A stretch of 64,000 nt of DNA from Leadbetterella lacunae (GCF_042649125.1 NZ_JBHRYQ010000001.1:992001-1056000); one strand, 5' to 3'; counted from the first letter of the stretch, positions 16,915 to 26,060 are shown. Numbers and translations: made by a program. Notes: a model not told the origin generated them from the sequence alone.

Positions 16915-19443
16915 ATGGAACCCAAATTTTCGCAAAGAGTTAAAGAAGTAATTTCCCTCGCCAGAGAAGAAGCTTTGAGGCTTGGGCACGATTACATTGG
17001 CACTGAACACCTAATATTAGGTATGATTAGAGAAGGAGAAGGATTGGGTTTAGAATTGATTCAAAAAGCTGGTTTAAATCCAGAAGAATTAAGGACTTCT
17101 ATCGAAAACTCGACTAGAGGAACAGCAACAAACACGATTAAGAACCTATCTAATATTCCGCTTACACGTCAGTCTGAAAAAGTACTAAAAATCACCCACC
17201 TAGAGGCTAAGATTTTTAAATCAGACGTAATCGGAACTGAGCACTTGTTATTGGCAGTCTTAAGAGATGACGACAACCTCGGTTGCCAAATCTTGAACAG
17301 ATATCGAATTAACTATAAACTTATAAAAGAGATGTTGGAATATCAGCTAACAGGTCAAGAACCAACCATGGAAAGACCAGACACTGACGACGAAGACAAA
17401 GCTTTTGGAGGAAGTAGTTACTCGGGCCAGTCTAAAGATTCAAAAATGGGAGAAAAGTCAAGAACACCTATCTTAGACAATTTTGGTAGAGATTTAACCA
17501 AAATGGCTGAAATAGGCAAATTAGACCCTATAGTTGGTAGAGAGAAAGAGATTGAGCGTGTAGCTCAAATACTTTCGAGAAGAAAGAAAAATAACCCGAT
17601 TTTAATAGGTGAGCCAGGTGTTGGTAAAACAGCTATAGCCGAGGGTTTGGCCTTGAGAATCGTTCAGAAGAAAGTATCGAGAGTACTTTTCGGTAAGCGA
17701 GTAGTAACTTTAGACCTAGCTTCTTTGGTAGCAGGTACAAAATATAGAGGTCAGTTTGAGGAAAGAATGAAAGCGGTGATGCTCGAAATTGAAAAGAACC
17801 CTCAAATCGTACTATTCATTGATGAAATACACACTATTGTAGGTGCAGGTGGAGCTAGTGGCTCACTTGATGCTTCTAATATGTTCAAGCCAGCATTGGC
17901 TAGAGGTGATATTCAATGTATTGGTGCCACCACGTTAGATGAGTATCGTCAATATATAGAAAAAGACGGTGCACTTGCCAGAAGATTCCAAATGGTGATG
18001 GTAGATGCTACTTCTATCGACGAAACTATTGAAATCATCAATAATATTAAAGGTAAATACGAAGATCACCACAATGTAACGTATTCTGACGAGGCGATTG
18101 ATTCAGCAGTTAAATACTCAGAAAGGTACATAACAGATAGATTCTTGCCCGACAAAGCCATCGATGTAATTGATGAAGTTGGAGCTAGAGTACACATCAA
18201 AAATATCAATGTACCTCAAGAAGTACTTGACCTAGAAGAGTCAGTAGAGCAAATCAAACTTGAGAAAAACAAAGTAGTTAAAAGTCAACGCTACGAAGAG
18301 GCTGCTCAGTTGAGAGACAGAGAGAAGAAACTTTTGGAGCAGCTCGAAAACGCTAAACATGCCTGGGAAGAAGAAAGTAAAACTCTTAGACATGTAGTAA
18401 CCGAAGATCACGTGGCCGAAGTAATCGCTATGATGACTGGAATACCAGTAAGAAAAGTGAATATGAATGATGGCGAGAAAATTCTTAAAATGGGTGATGC
18501 ACTCAAAGGAAGGATTGTAGGTCAAGACAAAGCAGTTGAGAAACTTGTAAAAGCTATCCAAAGAACTAGAGTTGGACTAAAAGACCCTAAAAAACCAATC
18601 GGTAGCTTTATATTCTTAGGGCCTACTGGAGTTGGTAAAACCGAATTGGCTAAAACACTTACAGATTATCTTTTTGACAAAGAAGACGCTCTGATACGTA
18701 TTGACATGAGTGAGTACATGGAGAAATTCAGTATCTCTCGCCTAATTGGGGCACCTCCCGGATATGTAGGTTACGAAGAAGGTGGTCAATTGACTGAAAA
18801 AGTTAGAAGAAAGCCGTACTCGGTAATACTTTTAGATGAGATTGAGAAAGCTCACCCTGATGTTTTCAATATCTTACTACAAGTTCTAGACGATGGACTT
18901 TTGACAGATAGTTTAGGAAGAAGAGTTGATTTTAGAAATACAATCATCATCATGACTTCAAACATTGGAGTTAGAGACCTGAAAGACTTTGGTGCTGGAA
19001 TAGGTTTTGCAACAAAATCAAGAGTAGAAAACCAAGACGAAATGGTTAAGTCTACGATTCAGAATGCATTGAAGAAAACATTCTCTCCAGAGTTTTTAAA
19101 CAGGTTAGACGATGTCATTGTATTTAACTCACTATCGAGAGAAGACATTCACCAAATCATCGATATATCTTTGGGTAAATTGATAAAGAGAATAACGTCT
19201 CTCGGATATACACTTGAATTGACAGAAAAAGCGAAAGATTACATGGCTGACAAGGGATATGATCAGCAATATGGAGCTAGACCTCTTAATAGAGCTATCC
19301 AGAAATATGTGGAAGATCCTCTGGCCGAAGAAATCTTAAAGGGTGTATTTGTAGAAGGAGACACTATCATCGTAGATCACGATGGAACTTCTGAGGTGCT
19401 CAATTTTGGTAAAAAACCAAAAGAGCAAGAAATAGAGCAATAA
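16915..19443 (+). CDS. clpC: ATP-dependent Clp protease ATPase subunit ClpC
   Basis: ClpC is a AAA+ unfoldase that feeds proteins to ClpP. The 842-aa protein has two N-terminal Clp_N repeats (about 1-145), then a first AAA+ domain with Walker A GEPGVGKT (232-239). A UVR-like coiled-coil middle region follows (around VVKSQRYEEAAQLRDREKKL). The second AAA+ domain has Walker A GPTGVGKT. The loop GAGIGFATK carries the IGF tripeptide used to dock on ClpP. No adaptor or repressor gene (mcsA, ctsR) is nearby. A strong terminator follows. Confidence 0.97.
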   Translation: MEPKFSQRVKEVISLAREEALRLGHDYIGTEHLILGMIREGEGLGLELIQKAGLNPEELRTSIENSTRGTATNTIKNLSNIPLTRQSEKVLKITHLEAKIFKSDVIGTEHLLLAVLRDDDNLGCQILNRYRINYKLIKEMLEYQLTGQEPTMERPDTDDEDKAFGGSSYSGQSKDSKMGEKSRTPILDNFGRDLTKMAEIGKLDPIVGREKEIERVAQILSRRKKNNPILIGEPGVGKTAIAEGLALRIVQKKVSRVLFGKRVVTLDLASLVAGTKYRGQFEERMKAVMLEIEKNPQIVLFIDEIHTIVGAGGASGSLDASNMFKPALARGDIQCIGATTLDEYRQYIEKDGALARRFQMVMVDATSIDETIEIINNIKGKYEDHHNVTYSDEAIDSAVKYSERYITDRFLPDKAIDVIDEVGARVHIKNINVPQEVLDLEESVEQIKLEKNKVVKSQRYEEAAQLRDREKKLLEQLENAKHAWEEESKTLRHVVTEDHVAEVIAMMTGIPVRKVNMNDGEKILKMGDALKGRIVGQDKAVEKLVKAIQRTRVGLKDPKKPIGSFIFLGPTGVGKTELAKTLTDYLFDKEDALIRIDMSEYMEKFSISRLIGAPPGYVGYEEGGQLTEKVRRKPYSVILLDEIEKAHPDVFNILLQVLDDGLLTDSLGRRVDFRNTIIIMTSNIGVRDLKDFGAGIGFATKSRVENQDEMVKSTIQNALKKTFSPEFLNRLDDVIVFNSLSREDIHQIIDISLGKLIKRITSLGYTLELTEKAKDYMADKGYDQQYGARPLNRAIQKYVEDPLAEEILKGVFVEGDTIIVDHDGTSEVLNFGKKPKEQEIEQ

Positions 19444-19464
19444 TAGATTAAAATATATTCTAGA

Positions 19465-19500
19465 AGCACGAAATGGCAACATTTCGTGCTTTTTTATTTT
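19465..19500 (+). terminator. Rho-independent terminator after clpC
   Basis: AGCACGAAATG (19465-19475) pairs perfectly with CATTTCGTGCT (19480-19490) around a GCAA loop, followed by a T-rich run. Confidence 0.92.
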
Positions 19501-19539
19501 ATTAACTCCAAACATCACATAAAATCCGTTTGTAAGTTT

Positions 19540-19547
19540 TATTTTTG
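19540..19547 (+). promoter_or_regulatory. Candidate -7 box for the DUF4105 gene
   Basis: TATTTTTG fits TAnnTTTG and lies 24 bases before the start at 19572, just after the clpC terminator. The -33 element is not clear. Confidence 0.4.
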
Positions 19548-19571
19548 GTTTAAATATTAAAAAAACATTCA

Positions 19572-20723
19572 ATGCGAAAAATATTTTCCATTTTTCTGAT
19601 TCTTACTTCTACACTTGTATTTGGTCAGCAGCTTTCCAGCCAGTCTAAGGTCTCATTGATTACAATTGCTCCCGGCGAAGAACTCTATTCTTCATTTGGG
19701 CATTCGGCCATTAGAATTACAGATCCTGTAAATGCATTAGACCAAAGTTTTAACTACGGCTCATTTGATTTCAATGCTTCCAATTTCTATCTAAGGTTTT
19801 TGAGAGGTACTCTACCTTATCAAATTTCAACGCATGAATTTTACAGGGAATTTGAATACTATACCTATCAAGAAAACCGTGGAATAGAGGAGCAAGTTTT
19901 AAATTTGACTTTGGAGCAAAAACAAAAAGTTTATGACTTTCTACTCAATAATCTTCTGCCTCAAAACAAAGAATACGCATATAAGTTTTTTTACGACAAT
20001 TGCTCAACACGGTTAAGAGATGTTTTTAAAACAGCATGCGGCGATAGTCTAAAGTTTGACCAACAGATTCATCCCGACAGTAGCTTTAGAGAATGGATAG
20101 ATGTTTATGCAAATTCGGGCGAGTTATATTGGTCAGATTTCGGAATGGACTTAGCTATTGGAATTCCTTCGGATAGGAAAACCGGATGGAAAGACGCCAT
20201 GTTTTTACCAGACAACCTCAGAGATGCTTTTGGAGCGGCTAAAATTTATAAAAATGGACAATGGGTACCCGTTGTGACCTCATTAACAAAGTTAAACCAA
20301 ACTAATCCTGTCAAAACTGAAAGGCCCTTACCAAAGCCAATCAACCTTTTTTTAGGCTTATTAATTTTCGGAATAGCATATACTGCTTTTCAATATTACA
20401 AAGTGAACAAATCCAACGTATTTGATTATATCTTTTTCACTATTCTAGGCGTATCGGGTTGGATATTGTTTTTGCTTTGGTTCTTCACAAATCATGGTGT
20501 TACTAATTATAATATGAATATGCTTTGGGCTTTTCCACTGCTTTTACCTTTTATTTTTAGCAGAAAACTGCAAAAAAATCTACGCATATTTCATACAATT
20601 ACAAGTAGCATATGTATAGTTGGATATTGGTTTTTACCTCAGCAACTACATCCGGCGGTACTTCCAGTCTGTATCCTGATTATAATTAGACATTTATTTT
20701 ATTTAAAAAATAGCAAAGCATGA
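19572..20723 (+). CDS. DUF4105 (Lnb-type periplasmic domain) membrane protein
   Basis: A 383-aa protein with a signal peptide (MRKIFSIFLILTSTLVFG), then a periplasmic DUF4105 domain, the 'Lnb N-terminal periplasmic' type. Key segments are TIAPGEELYSSFGHSAIRI and YKFFYDNCSTRLRDVF; the conserved His and Cys suggest a papain-like hydrolase fold. The C-terminal third has about four membrane helices (from residue ~255). The biochemical activity is not known. Its stop overlaps the start of the inositol monophosphatase gene (ATGA). Confidence 0.85.
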   Translation: MRKIFSIFLILTSTLVFGQQLSSQSKVSLITIAPGEELYSSFGHSAIRITDPVNALDQSFNYGSFDFNASNFYLRFLRGTLPYQISTHEFYREFEYYTYQENRGIEEQVLNLTLEQKQKVYDFLLNNLLPQNKEYAYKFFYDNCSTRLRDVFKTACGDSLKFDQQIHPDSSFREWIDVYANSGELYWSDFGMDLAIGIPSDRKTGWKDAMFLPDNLRDAFGAAKIYKNGQWVPVVTSLTKLNQTNPVKTERPLPKPINLFLGLLIFGIAYTAFQYYKVNKSNVFDYIFFTILGVSGWILFLLWFFTNHGVTNYNMNMLWAFPLLLPFIFSRKLQKNLRIFHTITSSICIVGYWFLPQQLHPAVLPVCILIIIRHLFYLKNSKA

Positions 20724-21514
20724 ACTTGAACGAATTAATAATTGAAGTAAAAAAAGTAGCCAAAGAGGCAGGTTTATTTATAAAAAATGAGTCATTGAAA
20801 TTTAACACCGATTTAGTTGAATACAAAGATGTAAATAATGTGGTTTCGTATGTAGATAAAGAAACAGAAAGACTGATTGTTGACAGATTGAGTGCAATTC
20901 TGCCAGAGGCTGGGTTTATAACTGAGGAAGGTACAGTAGAAACAGAAGACATTAATATGCTGAACTGGATAATAGACCCGCTTGATGGCACCGCCAATTT
21001 TATTCACGGATTACCGAACTATTCGGTTAGTTTGGCTCTTGCTAGGGGAAAAGACGTACTTTTGGGAGTAGTGTATAATGTATGTACAGAAGACATGTTT
21101 TGGGCTACAAAAGGGGGAGGGGCATTCAGAAATGATACGAAAATATCTGTTTCTAAAGTTGAAACATTCGGTCAAAGCTTATTAGCTACGGGTTTCCCAT
21201 ACTACAAGTTCGAAAATATGGACAAATACATTTTGGTATTGGAATCTCTAATGCAAAAAACACACGGATTAAGAAGATTAGGATCGGCAGCCATAGATTT
21301 GGCTTATGTGGCTTGTGGTTATTTTGATGCATTTTTTGAATATAACCTTAACTCTTACGATATGGCGGCAGGCGTATTATTGATAAAAGAAGCAGGCGGG
21401 ACAGTAACGGATTTTCAAGGAGGAGACGATTATCTTTTTGGTGGAATGGTTATAGCGGGCGGAAAGGTTCATGCCGAACTTTTAGCCGAAATAAAGCGTT
21501 TTTGGAATAGCTAA
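20720..21514 (+). CDS. Inositol monophosphatase family protein
   Basis: A 264-aa member of the SuhB/IMPase superfamily of Mg2+-dependent, Li+-sensitive phosphatases. It has the metal-site motifs: FITEEGTVE (the usual GEE region), WIIDPLDGTANFIHG, and a C-terminal YDMAAGVLLIKEAGG. All metal-binding Asp/Glu positions appear intact. Substrates can include inositol-1-phosphate, other sugar phosphates or nucleotide phosphates; the sequence does not decide. It is translationally coupled to the DUF4105 gene through ATGA. Confidence 0.93.
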   Translation: MNLNELIIEVKKVAKEAGLFIKNESLKFNTDLVEYKDVNNVVSYVDKETERLIVDRLSAILPEAGFITEEGTVETEDINMLNWIIDPLDGTANFIHGLPNYSVSLALARGKDVLLGVVYNVCTEDMFWATKGGGAFRNDTKISVSKVETFGQSLLATGFPYYKFENMDKYILVLESLMQKTHGLRRLGSAAIDLAYVACGYFDAFFEYNLNSYDMAAGVLLIKEAGGTVTDFQGGDDYLFGGMVIAGGKVHAELLAEIKRFWNS

Positions 21515-21528
21515 TAAATAGTATTAAT

Positions 21529-22044
21529 ATGGAAAATTTACAATACCCGATAGGGAGATTTGATAACACAAAAGAAGTTAGCCCAAGTGAATTAAAGAAA
21601 GCGATAGCCTATTTAGCTGACTTTCCGAAAATTTTAAATAAGTTAACTTCAAACCTGAGCGATCAGGTTTTAGATAAAACCTACCGACCAGACGGATGGA
21701 GTATCAGACAACTGGTGCATCACATTGCAGATTCTCACGGAAATATGTTTATTAGGTTTAAATGTGCACTAACCGAAGAAAATCCTACCATAAAAGGCTA
21801 CTCTGAGGGTGCATGGGCAAATTTACCAGACTCAAAACTCCCAATTTCGGTTTCACTACCTATTATTGAAGGCTTACATATTAGACTCAATAGTCTATTG
21901 GATTCTATGTCAGAGGCTGATTTTGAAAAAACTTTTTATCATCCTGGCTATCAAAGAACGTATGTACTCAAAGGCGTGGTGGCACTTTATGCTTGGCATT
22001 CAGAACACCATCTTGAACATATCAAAATAGCCATTAATAACTAA
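21529..22044 (+). CDS. DinB/YfiT-family putative metal-dependent hydrolase or thiol transferase
   Basis: A 171-aa four-helix DinB-superfamily protein. The segment YRPDGWSIRQLVHHIADSH and the C-terminal YAWHSEHHLEHI supply the His triad that binds Ni/Zn in YfiT (BstA) of Bacillus. The N-terminal YPIGRFD and the segment IKGYSEGAWANLPDS are also typical of that family. BstA transfers bacillithiol; some Bacteroidota make bacillithiol, so this role is plausible but inferred. It lies 14 bases after the IMPase gene on the same strand. Confidence 0.85.
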   Translation: MENLQYPIGRFDNTKEVSPSELKKAIAYLADFPKILNKLTSNLSDQVLDKTYRPDGWSIRQLVHHIADSHGNMFIRFKCALTEENPTIKGYSEGAWANLPDSKLPISVSLPIIEGLHIRLNSLLDSMSEADFEKTFYHPGYQRTYVLKGVVALYAWHSEHHLEHIKIAINN

Positions 22045-22050
22045 ATTGTC

Positions 22051-22227
22051 ATGTGGATAGTTATAGAAAATTTAATAATAGTAAGTGTATTTGCAGCGGC
22101 TTTAAGATATTTAATTTTAAGGTTTTGGCCAACAAAAAATAACACAAACAGTTCATGCAGTTCATGCAGCGGTGGTTGTAATATTCCCTCTTTTGAGGCA
22201 CCAGTCGAAAACCCTAAACATGGGTAG
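22051..22227 (+). CDS. 58-aa Cys-rich single-pass membrane peptide (FeoB-associated-like)
   Basis: A short open frame, ATG 22051 to TAG 22225-22227, six bases after the DinB-like gene. It encodes one N-terminal membrane helix (IENLIIVSVFAAALRYLILRF), then a cluster of three cysteines in NSSCSSCSGGC. This layout matches small 'FeoB-associated Cys-rich membrane' proteins. No feoA or feoB is in the window, so a role in iron transport is only a family hint. Its last 14 bases overlap the convergent transporter gene. The Cys cluster arises from a 9-base direct duplication (AGTTCATGC twice). Confidence 0.65.
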   Translation: MWIVIENLIIVSVFAAALRYLILRFWPTKNNTNSSCSSCSGGCNIPSFEAPVENPKHG

Positions 22228-22981
22228 CCTCATGAATCATTTGATCTGAGGTTTCTTTTCCGAGATATTGGTCAATCATATAATGCACCAAATAAATTAT
22301 TGGTGTCATCAATATCGCTACAAAAAACTTGTACAGATAATTCACACTACCAACAGCGACAATTTGGGACATCTCCCAATTGCCAAACAAAAAGAAAGCA
22401 ATAAACAATACCACGTAGCTATCTACCAATTGCGAAAAAAGTGTAGAGCCTGTAGCCCGAAGCCAAATATGCTTATTTGAAGTCATTTTTCTTAACTTTT
22501 TGAAAACGACTGCATCTAAAAGCTGCCCAATCATAAAGGCAGTTATGCTACCTAAAATTATCCCTAAACCTTGTCTTAAAATTTTGGAGAAGGCACCGTT
22601 TATATTCATCGGATTACCCTCACTATCCAACATATTAATATCTATCCAAAACTGAGCGGGCGGGAGCATAGTGGCTCCGTATAAAACAAAAAAACTATAT
22701 GCTATAAGAGCAGTAGTAAGGTAAGAAATCACTTTCACCCCTTTTACTCCATAGTATTCATTAATAATATCAGAAATTATGAACACAATTGGCCAGTTTA
22801 GCACACCTGCAGTCATATTAAAATCTAATTTGTAACCCAAAAGGTCGATTTGTGCGGGTTGAAAACCAAATATTTGCTCAAAGGAAAAGATTTTAGCCCC
22901 AATTATTTCGGCAATAATGGCATTTGTAATGAAAATTCCTGCTAATACAAGCAGTAACATTTGCTTTTTGGAAAAATCCAT
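22214..22981 (-). CDS. Queuosine precursor transporter (YhhQ family)
   Basis: A 255-aa inner-membrane protein of the VUT/ECF-like family whose E. coli member YhhQ imports queuosine precursors (preQ0/preQ1). It has about six hydrophobic helices, the family motif IVFIISDIINEYYG, and QLLDAVVFKKLR with the later TLFSQLVDSYVVLFIAF. No queuosine biosynthesis genes or preQ1 riboswitch are visible upstream. The gene lies two bases downstream of the LolD-like ATPase gene on the same strand. Confidence 0.88.
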   Translation of the reverse strand: MDFSKKQMLLLVLAGIFITNAIIAEIIGAKIFSFEQIFGFQPAQIDLLGYKLDFNMTAGVLNWPIVFIISDIINEYYGVKGVKVISYLTTALIAYSFFVLYGATMLPPAQFWIDINMLDSEGNPMNINGAFSKILRQGLGIILGSITAFMIGQLLDAVVFKKLRKMTSNKHIWLRATGSTLFSQLVDSYVVLFIAFFLFGNWEMSQIVAVGSVNYLYKFFVAILMTPIIYLVHYMIDQYLGKETSDQMIHEATHV

Positions 22982-22983
22982 AC

Positions 22984-23637
22984 TTAATTTTTTAAAAATC
23001 CATCTACTAATTCAATCTTACGGTCAGACTGCTCAGCCAAATGCTGATTATGTGTAACGATAACAAAAGAACTTTTAAACTTGTTGCGAAGGTCAAAAAA
23101 CAAACTGTGGAGTTCTTCTGCATTTTTTGAATCCAAGTTACCGCTTGGCTCATCTGCAAATACGTATTCGGGTCTGTTAATTAATGCTCTCGCCACCGCA
23201 ACACGCTGCTGTTCACCGCCTGACATTTCTGAAGGCAAATGCCCTTTACGGTGATCTATTCTTAGCGTTTCCATTAGTTCGGTGGCAATATTTTCAACCT
23301 CGTCTTTGTTTCTTTTTCCTACCCAAGCAGGCAAACAAATATTTTCGAAAGCTGTAAGTTCGGCCATCAAATTATGAAACTGAAAGATAAAACCGATTTT
23401 TTGATTTCTAAAATCGGAAAGTTGACGCGAATTTAAACTACCCAACTCTGTATTATCCAAAAACACCTGACCAGAATCCGCTTGGTCTAAGGTTCCTAAA
23501 ATATGTAGTAGTGTACTTTTTCCGGCACCAGACGCTCCTACAATAGAAACAACCTCTGAATGGTCTATTTTAAGACTTATATCTTTCAAAACCTCTATTG
23601 AGCCATATTTTTTAAATAAATTCTTAGCCTCTAGCAT
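22984..23637 (-). CDS. LolD-like ABC transporter ATP-binding protein
   Basis: A 217-aa ABC ATPase of the LolD/MacB/FtsE group. It has Walker A GASGAGKST, signature MSGGEQQRVAVARAL, Walker B YVFADEPSGNLD, and H-loop VIVTHNQHLA. LolD partners with LolC/LolE to release lipoproteins from the inner membrane, but no permease gene adjoins it here. In Bacteroidota such ATPases are often separate from their permeases. The neighbour two bases downstream is the queuosine-precursor transporter, so the two are probably cotranscribed. Confidence 0.88.
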   Translation of the reverse strand: MLEAKNLFKKYGSIEVLKDISLKIDHSEVVSIVGASGAGKSTLLHILGTLDQADSGQVFLDNTELGSLNSRQLSDFRNQKIGFIFQFHNLMAELTAFENICLPAWVGKRNKDEVENIATELMETLRIDHRKGHLPSEMSGGEQQRVAVARALINRPEYVFADEPSGNLDSKNAEELHSLFFDLRNKFKSSFVIVTHNQHLAEQSDRKIELVDGFLKN

Positions 23638-23757
23638 ATATTATTTGCTTGTTTTTTAATTGAATTAGTTTATTTTTAAAAGTATTGTTTTTAATAAGAA
23701 CAATTATTTGCTAATTTGGCAAGAAATTAGAAAAGTTCAATTTTTATTTTATAATTT

Positions 23758-24969
23758 ATGAATATTCACGAGTACCAAGGTAAAGAAATTTTATCTAAAT
23801 ACGGTGTTAGAGTGCAAAGAGGTGTAGTAGCCGACACCGTAGAAGGAGCCATAGAAGCATACAATCAAGTAGCGGAAATGACTAATTCTAAGTTTGCAGT
23901 TGTTAAATCTCAAATCCATGCAGGTGGTAGAGGTAAAGGCAAAATAGTAGGAACAGAGCATAGAGGAGTACAATTAGCAAAATCAGCTGATGATGTAAAA
24001 ACTATAGCTACTAACCTTATTGGAAATACTCTTGTGACTATTCAAACCGGCGATGAGGGTAAGGTAGTAAACAAGATTTTAATTGCTGAAGATGTTTATT
24101 ATCCTGGAGCATCTGAGCCAAAGGAGCTTTATGTTTCTATTCTTTTGGATAGAGGCAAAGCTTGCAATGTGATCATGGCATCTACAGAAGGTGGTATGGA
24201 CATTGAAGAAGTAGCTGAGCACACTCCAGAGAAAATTATTAAAGAGTGGATTGACCCAAGAGTTGGTCTTCAAGGTTTTCAGGCTAGAAAAGTAGCTTAT
24301 AAACTAGGTTTGACGGGTGGAGCAAACAAAGAGATGGTTGCTTTCTTAATGTCACTCTATAAAGCGTATGATGAAACAGATTCATCTATGTTTGAAATTA
24401 ACCCAGTTTTGAAAACTTCTGACGATAAAATTTTGGCAGTTGATGCTAAAGTTAATATCGACGATAACGCACTTTTCAGACACAAAGACATCGCGGCTTT
24501 GAGAGACAAAGCTGAGGAAGATCCAATGGAAGTAGAAGCATCTGAAAGTGACCTTAACTATGTAAAACTTGACGGAAACGTAGGTTGTATGGTTAATGGA
24601 GCTGGACTTGCTATGGCAACTATGGATATCATCAAACTTTACGGTGGCGAGCCAGCTAACTTCCTTGACGTAGGTGGTGGTGCAAATGCTACAACTGTAG
24701 AGGCTGGCTTTAGATTAATATTAAAAGATCCAAACGTGAAAGCGATTTTTGTAAACATCTTTGGTGGTATCGTAAGATGCGACAGGGTGGCTGCAGGTAT
24801 TGTTGAAGCTTACAAATCGATCGGTGAAATTCCAGTTCCGATTATCGTAAGACTACAAGGAACAAACGCCGAAGAAGGATCTAAAATTATAAACGAATCA
24901 GGATTGAAAGTTTATTCAGCTATCTTGCTTAAAGACGCTGCAGAACTTATCACCAAAGTTTTAGCTTAA
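23758..24969 (+). CDS. sucC: Succinyl-CoA synthetase, beta subunit
   Basis: SucC is the nucleotide-binding subunit that, with SucD, makes succinate and ATP (or GTP) from succinyl-CoA in the TCA cycle. The 403-aa protein has the N-terminal ATP-grasp start MNIHEYQGKEILSKYGV and HAGGRGKGKI. The C-terminal CoA-ligase part has FLDVGGGANATTVEAGF and FVNIFGGIVRCD. It appears complete. sucD is not adjacent; the gene is monocistronic, followed by a strong terminator. Confidence 0.97.
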   Translation: MNIHEYQGKEILSKYGVRVQRGVVADTVEGAIEAYNQVAEMTNSKFAVVKSQIHAGGRGKGKIVGTEHRGVQLAKSADDVKTIATNLIGNTLVTIQTGDEGKVVNKILIAEDVYYPGASEPKELYVSILLDRGKACNVIMASTEGGMDIEEVAEHTPEKIIKEWIDPRVGLQGFQARKVAYKLGLTGGANKEMVAFLMSLYKAYDETDSSMFEINPVLKTSDDKILAVDAKVNIDDNALFRHKDIAALRDKAEEDPMEVEASESDLNYVKLDGNVGCMVNGAGLAMATMDIIKLYGGEPANFLDVGGGANATTVEAGFRLILKDPNVKAIFVNIFGGIVRCDRVAAGIVEAYKSIGEIPVPIIVRLQGTNAEEGSKIINESGLKVYSAILLKDAAELITKVLA

Positions 24970-24994
24970 GATTCAAGATTATTTTAAAATTTAA

Positions 24995-25024
24995 AGAGCG
25001 ACCTTCGGGTCGCTCTTTTTTTTT
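24995..25024 (+). terminator. Rho-independent terminator after sucC
   Basis: AGAGCGACC (24995-25003), a TTCG tetraloop, then GGTCGCTCT (25008-25016) and nine T residues. It ends six bases before the convergent ybeY stop. Confidence 0.95.
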
Positions 25025-25029
25025 AGTTA

Positions 25030-25449
25030 CTAAGACAAATACTTCCCCAAATAATACTCTTCTTTCTCTCGCATAATTTTTACGTCAGCGGGCTTTTTGT
25101 CTAAATAGCCACAGAGGTGAAGTAATCCGTGCGAAAGTACTCTGATTAGCTCCGTTTCGGCACTTACATTAAATTTAAGAGCGTTTTCAGCGACACGCTC
25201 TACACTAATAAAAATATCGCCCTCTATTTTATCCTCTTGTTCAGAATTATCAAAGGTGATGATGTCGGTGTATGTATCGTGATTCAGGTATGAAACATTC
25301 ATCTCGAGTAACTGCTCATCACTCAGGAATATATAGTTAAGCTCAATAATTTTAAAACCCTCTTCTTTGGCCAACTCCTTTAACCAGTTTTTCTTTTTCC
25401 TCAGATCTTTGAGCTTAAAACCATCTGTTTCTATATTAAAATTTATCAT
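25030..25449 (-). CDS. ybeY: Endoribonuclease / rRNA maturation factor YbeY
   Basis: YbeY is a metal-dependent RNase acting in 16S rRNA 3' maturation and ribosome quality control. The 139-aa length is normal. The segments LNVSYLNHDTYTDIITFD and GDIFISVERVAENA are hallmarks. The metal motif reads HGLLHLCGYLD: the first two His are present but the third ligand position, usually His in GYDH, is Asp. The same exchange is usual in Bacteroidota homologues as I recall them, so it is probably not loss of function. It overlaps the upstream PAP2-like gene by ATGA. Confidence 0.93.
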   Translation of the reverse strand: MINFNIETDGFKLKDLRKKKNWLKELAKEEGFKIIELNYIFLSDEQLLEMNVSYLNHDTYTDIITFDNSEQEDKIEGDIFISVERVAENALKFNVSAETELIRVLSHGLLHLCGYLDKKPADVKIMREKEEYYLGKYLS

Positions 25450-26060
25450 CTTACGAAGTAATGAAATAATACTAAATAAATAACTCCCACGAAATTGCCT
25501 AAAATAAATCCATATTGAACCTCAATAACTTTATGTCTACCCAAAACCACCCGTGACCATAAATTAATAAAACCAAAAAGAAAAACACCAACCGCAACCC
25601 AGAGATTTAGCGGAAAACACAAATATGCAAACAGAAAATTAAAGCTCGTATGCATAGAAACTTTAACGGACTGGTTTATTAAAAATGAAAGAATTAATTG
25701 AATACAAAACGCAAAAATTAGCAGAAGGGCTTTTAAAGGATAACCTTTAATCACCATAAATGACGCCATCAATACAAAACAAAAAATGGCGAAAACATAC
25801 AATGAATTCCGCTGTTTTTGGTCTGAAACATCAAGATTGGTATACCTTTTTCGGTGCACATTTAAACCTACAAAAGCACTAATTGGTATTAAAACCAAAA
25901 CTGCAAATAGTAAAGGTAAATGTTTGTAGGCGTCAGGTTCAGTATTGGAATACTGAACAAATGCACCAAAAAGGAGTCCCAAAATAATGGGATTGCCTAA
26001 AGTAGAGATAAACTTTGCTAGTTTGACGTTCAAAATGGGATATTGTCTAATGAATTTCAA
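25446..26060 (-). CDS. PAP2-like membrane protein
   Basis: A 204-aa protein with five or six membrane helices. It carries traces of the three PAP2 phosphatase motifs: KRYTNLDVSDQKQR (K....R), VSMHTSFNF (motif 2, SxH) and SRVVLGRHKVIEVQYG (SR....H, with Glu where Asp is usual). PAP2 enzymes dephosphorylate lipid phosphates such as undecaprenyl pyrophosphate. The weak motifs leave activity uncertain. The start is TTG at 26060; no ATG is available. It is coupled to ybeY by a four-base overlap. Confidence 0.7.
   Translation of the reverse strand: MKFIRQYPILNVKLAKFISTLGNPIILGLLFGAFVQYSNTEPDAYKHLPLLFAVLVLIPISAFVGLNVHRKRYTNLDVSDQKQRNSLYVFAIFCFVLMASFMVIKGYPLKALLLIFAFCIQLILSFLINQSVKVSMHTSFNFLFAYLCFPLNLWVAVGVFLFGFINLWSRVVLGRHKVIEVQYGFILGNFVGVIYLVLFHYFVR

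Noticed and set aside
22155..22172. Tandem 9-base repeat as a possible recombination site
   Set aside because: It lies inside the coding sequence of the Cys-rich peptide and is only two units.
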